The notes below the pieces were generated by a model. That model did not search any database, was not told where the DNA came from, and saw only the letters and a list, made by a program, of their open reading frames with translations. Below, piece after piece: positions 60,994-64,000 of a stretch of 64,000 nucleotides of DNA (position 1 is the first letter of the stretch; the number at the start of each line of letters is the position of its first letter). Origin of the DNA: AC-32 sp963716865. GTDB lineage: Bacteria > Actinomycetota > Thermoleophilia > Gaiellales > Gaiellaceae. The stretch spans positions 1 to 64,000 of the forward strand of contig CAVQUF010000001.1 in the NCBI GenBank assembly GCA_963716865.1, written 5' to 3'. The position numbers were made by a program, and so were the translations under genes.

Positions 60994-61317
60994 CTAGGCC
61001 AGCAGGTCACGCAGCGCGCCGAGCGGTTCCTCGCGCACGCGGAAGTAGGCCCAGCTGCCGCGCTGCTCGCGCTCGACCAAGCCGGTTTGCAGCAGCACCT
61101 TCAGGTGATGGCTCACGGTCGGCTGGCTCAAGCCGAGGGGCTCGGTCAGGTGACACACGCAGGCCTCGTGGCCGGGCTGGGCCTGGATCAGGCTCAGGAG
61201 GCGAAGCCGGGCCGGATCGGCGATCGCCTTCAGGGCCGCGGCGAGCTGCTCGGCTTCCTCGGCCTCGAGTGGCTCCTGAAGGAGCGGCGGGCACGAGATC
61301 GTGGCGATCGGCTGCAC
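60994..61317 (-). CDS. arsR: ArsR/SmtB-family repressor
   Basis: 107 aa from GTG 61317 (the longer frame from 61356 would run through its own operator). Winged helix: LKAIADPARLRLLSLI, GLSQPTVSHHLKVLLQTGLV, GSWAYFRV. CVCHL in the alpha3 region (EACVCHLTEPLG) is the classical CVC arsenic/antimony sensing site. Divergent from arsC; two matching operators lie in the shared region. Releases DNA on binding As(III). Confidence 0.9.
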   Translation of the reverse strand: MQPIATISCPPLLQEPLEAEEAEQLAAALKAIADPARLRLLSLIQAQPGHEACVCHLTEPLGLSQPTVSHHLKVLLQTGLVEREQRGSWAYFRVREEPLGALRDLLA

Positions 61318-61326
61318 GGGACAGAT

Positions 61327-61342
61327 ATTGACAGAGATCGAT
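61327..61342. promoter_or_regulatory. ArsR operator 1
   Basis: ATTGA-N6-TCGAT (61327-61331 and 61338-61342), near-palindromic. It overlaps the TTGACA -35 of the arsC promoter, so occupancy would block RNA polymerase. Same half-site spacing as operator 2. Confidence 0.6.
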
Positions 61343-61356
61343 GACCGCGCCATCAT
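61328..61356 (+). promoter_or_regulatory. Predicted arsC operon promoter
   Basis: TTGACA at 61328-61333, 17-base spacer, CATCAT at 61351-61356 (4 of 6 to consensus). Transcription would begin near 61363, between the two operators, and read arsC, the aquaporin gene and the small Cys-rich gene. Confidence 0.5.
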
Positions 61357-61370
61357 GGCGCCCGTAAGGC

Positions 61371-61386
61371 ATCGATCGCTATCGAT
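61371..61386. promoter_or_regulatory. ArsR operator 2
   Basis: ATCGA-TCGCTA-TCGAT, a perfect inverted repeat with six bases between half-sites. It lies just downstream of the predicted start site and 18 bases before the arsC ATG. Confidence 0.62.
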
Positions 61387-61403
61387 ATCTCAGGGAGCCG
61401 AGC

Positions 61404-62039
61404 ATGCCGCAGGCAATCGATCCGGTCACCCAGCACCACCTCGACCAGGCCGCCGAGCGGCTGGCCGACGAGTTCGCCGGCATCTTCTCCCAGGAGACGA
61501 TCGCCCGGTACATGACCGAGTCGCGGGGCCTGCTCGGCGAGGCCAGAATCACCGCGTTCGTGCCCGTGCTCGCGCACCGTTTCGCGCGCGAGCGGCTGCG
61601 CGCGCTGGCGCAGGCCGAGGGCATCCTCGGCAAGGAGCAGCCCGAAGTCCTGTTCGTCTGCGTCCACAACGCCGGCCGCAGCCAGATGGCCGCGGGCCTG
61701 GTCAAGCTGCGCTCGGAGGGTCGGATCCACGTCCGCTCGGCGGGCTCCACTCCGGCCGACGAGATCAACCCGAACGCCATCACCGCGCTCGAGGAGCTCG
61801 GCGTCGACATGGGCGAGGAGTTCCCCAAGCCGCTCACGGACGAGGTCGTTCGCGCGGCGGACGTCGTGATCACCATGGGCTGCGGCGACGCGTGCCCGAT
61901 CTATCCGGGCAAGAAGTACGAGGACTGGGAGCTCGACGATCCCGCGGGTCAGGATCTCGAGACCGTGCGCCGGATCCGCGACGAGCTCGACCGGCGGGTG
62001 CAGAAGCTGATCGCCGAGCTGCTGCCAGATCAGACCTGA
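61404..62039 (+). CDS. arsC: Arsenate reductase (LMW-phosphatase type) with N-terminal helical domain
   Basis: 211 aa. Residues 1-78 form a three-helix domain (IDPVTQHHLDQAAERLADEF) found fused to actinobacterial ArsC. The catalytic P-loop is C86-V-H-N-A-G-R-S, followed by INPNAITALEELGVDMGEEF, ITMGCGDACPIYPG and the general-acid region DPAGQDLETVRRI. It reduces As(V) to As(III), probably with mycothiol/mycoredoxin or thioredoxin. CAGGGAG precedes ATG 61404. Confidence 0.92.
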   Translation: MPQAIDPVTQHHLDQAAERLADEFAGIFSQETIARYMTESRGLLGEARITAFVPVLAHRFARERLRALAQAEGILGKEQPEVLFVCVHNAGRSQMAAGLVKLRSEGRIHVRSAGSTPADEINPNAITALEELGVDMGEEFPKPLTDEVVRAADVVITMGCGDACPIYPGKKYEDWELDDPAGQDLETVRRIRDELDRRVQKLIAELLPDQT

Positions 62040-62042
62040 GCC

Positions 62043-62723
62043 GTGCCGGTTCCCGCACTCGTGCGTCTCCTCGCCGCCGAGTTCGTCGGCACGTTCGCCC
62101 TGGTCTTCGCCGGCTGTGGGGCGATCATGGTCGACGCGAAGACCCAGGCCCTCGGTCACGTCGGCGTCGCGATCAGCTTCGGCCTCGTGATCATGGTGAT
62201 GATCTATGCGGTCGGGCACATCTCCGGCGCCCATTTCAATCCTGCCGTCAGCCTCGCGTTTGCGCTCAGCCGACACTTCCCCTGGCGGCGGGTGTTCGCC
62301 TACTGGACGGTGCAGGTTCTGGCCGCACTCGCCGCGGCCGCGGTCCTCCGCGGCTCGCTTGGCGACATCGCCCATGTAGGCGCCACGCTCCCGTCCGGAT
62401 CACAGGGCCAATCGTTCCTCTGGGAGCTCGTGATGACCTTCTTCCTCATGTTCGTGATCATGGCCGTGGCCACCGACACGCGGGCAATCGGCGAGGCGGC
62501 GGCGATCGCGATCGGCGCCACGGTCGGCCTCGACGCGATGTTCGGCGGCCCGATCTCCGGAGCGTCGATGAACCCGGCTCGCTCGATCGGGCCTGCGCTC
62601 GTCTCGGGTGACCTCCACGCGCTCTGGCTGTACATCGTCGCGCCCCTCACGGGCGCGGCCCTGGGCGCGCTCGTCTACCAGCTCATCCGCGGCGAGCCCG
62701 CCGTTCAGCCGTCGAGCCCCTAG
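62043..62723 (+). CDS. Aquaporin (MIP) family channel, probable arsenite efflux (AqpS-like)
   Basis: 226 aa from GTG 62043, three bases after arsC. Six transmembrane helices with two NPA-type boxes (SGAHFNPAVSLAFAL and SGASMNPARSIGPAL). Placed between arsC and an ars-regulated promoter with no ArsB/Acr3, it likely carries As(OH)3 out down its gradient, as AqpS does in Sinorhizobium meliloti. General glycerol or water transport is the alternative. Confidence 0.88.
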   Translation: MPVPALVRLLAAEFVGTFALVFAGCGAIMVDAKTQALGHVGVAISFGLVIMVMIYAVGHISGAHFNPAVSLAFALSRHFPWRRVFAYWTVQVLAALAAAAVLRGSLGDIAHVGATLPSGSQGQSFLWELVMTFFLMFVIMAVATDTRAIGEAAAIAIGATVGLDAMFGGPISGASMNPARSIGPALVSGDLHALWLYIVAPLTGAALGALVYQLIRGEPAVQPSSP

Positions 62724-62768
62724 CGACCTGCACTCGAACCCTCCGATTCCGAGCGCTACAGTCTGGCT

Positions 62769-62969
62769 GTGAAGGAGATCTGGACAGGGCGAGTAGCGCA
62801 GGTCGCCGGGAAGTACGGCGAGCATGCGCCCGCTGCCACCGCCTGCTGCAACGTCTGCCGAACCTGCGTCACTACAAACCTGATCGGGCTTGCGACCGCC
62901 GCTGTGGGCGCGGTCGGTTACGGCGCTGCTCGTCTTGCACGGCGAACCTTCGCCGCCAAATCCTCCTAG
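62769..62969 (+). CDS. Small Cys-rich membrane protein in the arsenic operon
   Basis: 66 aa from GTG 62769. Amphipathic start KEIWTGRVAQVAGKYGEH, then ATACCNVCRTCVTTN (four Cys within seven residues), and one hydrophobic helix NLIGLATAAVGAVGYGAARLA with a basic end. The CCxxCxxC cluster could bind As(III) or a metal at the membrane. Same strand as arsC and aqpS and 45 bases behind; it overlaps the pstS stop by four bases. Confidence 0.6.
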   Translation: MKEIWTGRVAQVAGKYGEHAPAATACCNVCRTCVTTNLIGLATAAVGAVGYGAARLARRTFAAKSS

Positions 62970-64000
62970 CCGATCTTCGCGACCGTCGCGCGACCCGCCG
63001 CGACCACACGAGGAGGAAGCGGCGCGAACGTCAGCGGCGGCGCGAACTTCTGCCCGGCGGTCAGCGCGTAGGTCAGGAACGGCCGGAGCGCGGCGGCCTT
63101 CGGCGAGCTCTTCGGGACGATCGTGTACGTGAAGGTCGAGATCGGGTACGCGCCGGGCGCGGAAGCCGGCGGATCCGTGATCGAGATGGCGTTGTCCGCG
63201 GGGATCGTGCCGGCCGTGTTCGCCGCCGCGAGGATGCTCGGGATCCCCGGGACCGGGAACTTGCCGGCCGCGTTCTGGACGAGCGCGTAGTCGAGCGTGC
63301 TCGAGAAGACGTACGAGATCGCGAGGTAGCCGATCGCTCCGTCGGTCCGGCCGATCACCGCCGCCACGCCGTCGTTGCCCTTGGCGCCGACGCCCTGCGC
63401 GAAGCTGACCTGAGTCGAGACCCCTTTCGAGCTCTTCCACTCCGGGCTGACCTTCGCGAGGAAGTCGCTGAACGCATAGGTGTCTCCGCTTCCGTCGCTG
63501 CGGAAGACCGGCGTGATCCTCGTGGCCGGGAGCTGAAGTCCCGGGTTGAGGCGGGCAATCTCGGGGTCGTTCCACTCGGTGACCTTGCCGAGGTAGATGC
63601 CGGCGAGGACGGGCCCGGAGAGCCTGAGCCGGCTCGGCACTCCCTTGACGTTGTACGCGACGGCGGTCGCCGCCAGCGCCCAGGGCACCTGCAGACACCC
63701 CTTGCAGCCCGAGGCCTGGTCAGGCGTGAGCGGCGCGTCGCTGGCCCCGAAGTCGACCGTCCGGGCGGTGATCTGCGCGATGCCTCCGCCCGAGCCGATC
63801 GCGCCGTAGGTCACCGTGACGCCCGCACGCCGCTGGTAGTCGCCGGACCACTTTGCGACGAGCGGCGCCACCAGTGTGCTGCCCGCACCGACGAGCGTCT
63901 TGCTCTCGCCCCCGGTCCCGCCTCCGCCGCCGCAACCTGCGACGAGCAGCGCGAGCAGCCCCGCCCCGACTGGCGCGTGCCTACGCGTTCTGCTCAGGGT
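62966..64000 (-). CDS. pstS: PstS phosphate-binding lipoprotein (5' end beyond window)
   Basis: At least 344 aa; the frame is still open at the window end. A lipoprotein signal is visible (GLLALLVAGCGGGG) followed by KTLVGAGSTLVAPLVAKW, the PstS opening (GAGSTF/L). YGAIGSGGGIAQI, DFGASDAPLT, VFRSDGSGDTYAFSDFL and ISYVFSSTLDYALVQN are phosphate-site blocks, with the binding Arg-Ser-Asp-Gly-Ser-Gly. High-affinity subunit of a Pst ABC transporter; pstC/A/B are not in the window. Arsenate mimics phosphate, so its place beside arsC is sensible. Confidence 0.9.
   Translation of the reverse strand, partial: TLSRTRRHAPVGAGLLALLVAGCGGGGGTGGESKTLVGAGSTLVAPLVAKWSGDYQRRAGVTVTYGAIGSGGGIAQITARTVDFGASDAPLTPDQASGCKGCLQVPWALAATAVAYNVKGVPSRLRLSGPVLAGIYLGKVTEWNDPEIARLNPGLQLPATRITPVFRSDGSGDTYAFSDFLAKVSPEWKSSKGVSTQVSFAQGVGAKGNDGVAAVIGRTDGAIGYLAISYVFSSTLDYALVQNAAGKFPVPGIPSILAAANTAGTIPADNAISITDPPASAPGAYPISTFTYTIVPKSSPKAAALRPFLTYALTAGQKFAPPLTFAPLPPRVVAAGRATVAKIG

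Noticed and set aside
1..64000. CRISPR array
   Set aside because: No run of identical short repeats with regular spacers was seen on reading through. The interspersed hairpin repeats are far apart and variable.

Overview
High-GC bacterial chromosome (about 65-70% GC by eye), most likely Actinomycetota. The gene set (GTG/TTG starts, tight ATGA/GTGA stop-start overlaps, TIGR03252-type HhH-GPD protein, eRF1-like baeRF protein, thick-waisted Lhr helicase, ArsC with an N-terminal helical domain) fits class Thermoleophilia (Gaiellales/Solirubrobacterales relatives), but that placement is inference from gene content, not a measured phylogeny.

Region 1, 1-7056: an accessory stretch anchored on an initiator tRNA gene (6983-7056, minus strand). 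Its 3' half plus terminator recurs at about 3751-3822, and the same junction recurs at the window start. The two segments so delimited share a conserved end module and carry single cargo genes: an arylsulfatase with an unusual N-terminal fusion (segment A), and a flavin monooxygenase plus an SMP-30-type lactonase (segment B). No integrase is visible. Broken remnants, including the start of a flippase-like gene, lie between them.

Region 2, 7096-26980: housekeeping. Ppx/GppA phosphatase, a glutamate-family dehydrogenase with a CBS-domain protein, tRNA-Leu, RmuC, aconitase, a baeRF release-factor-like protein, thioredoxin reductase, CorA, endonuclease III and an AddB/AddA-like helicase-nuclease pair form a redox, central-metabolism and DNA-repair block. 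An isocitrate/isopropylmalate-type dehydrogenase and an HD-GYP phosphodiesterase follow.

Region 3, 27038-41902: an overlapping phosphoesterase-DedA-GNAT-gamma-glutamyltransferase operon, a coupled ParA-FtsZ pair, AzlCD, a Nei-type glycosylase and a very large Lhr helicase with an apparent frameshift.

Region 4, 41903-57422: a pseudogene cluster, a P-loop kinase, a cyclase/ATPase/TPR regulator, two small paralogous proteins coupled to a haem-oxygenase-like diiron protein, a HhH-GPD protein, a LigD polymerase-domain gene (frameshifted) behind duplicated methyltransferases, an acyl-CoA dehydrogenase and a DUF1326/GST/DUF1326/DUF2182 cluster.

Region 5, 57502-64000: propionyl-CoA synthetase divergent from an amidohydrolase, then an ArsR-controlled arsenic operon (ArsC, aquaporin, small Cys-rich membrane protein) with two recognisable operators, and the 3' part of a PstS phosphate-binding lipoprotein gene running off the window.

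A short two-hairpin repeat recurs between convergent genes and also inside coding sequences (lhr, nei). Three genes (lhr, ligD, a DUF1326 gene) show single-base-type frameshifts that could be genuine decay or assembly error; raw reads would decide.
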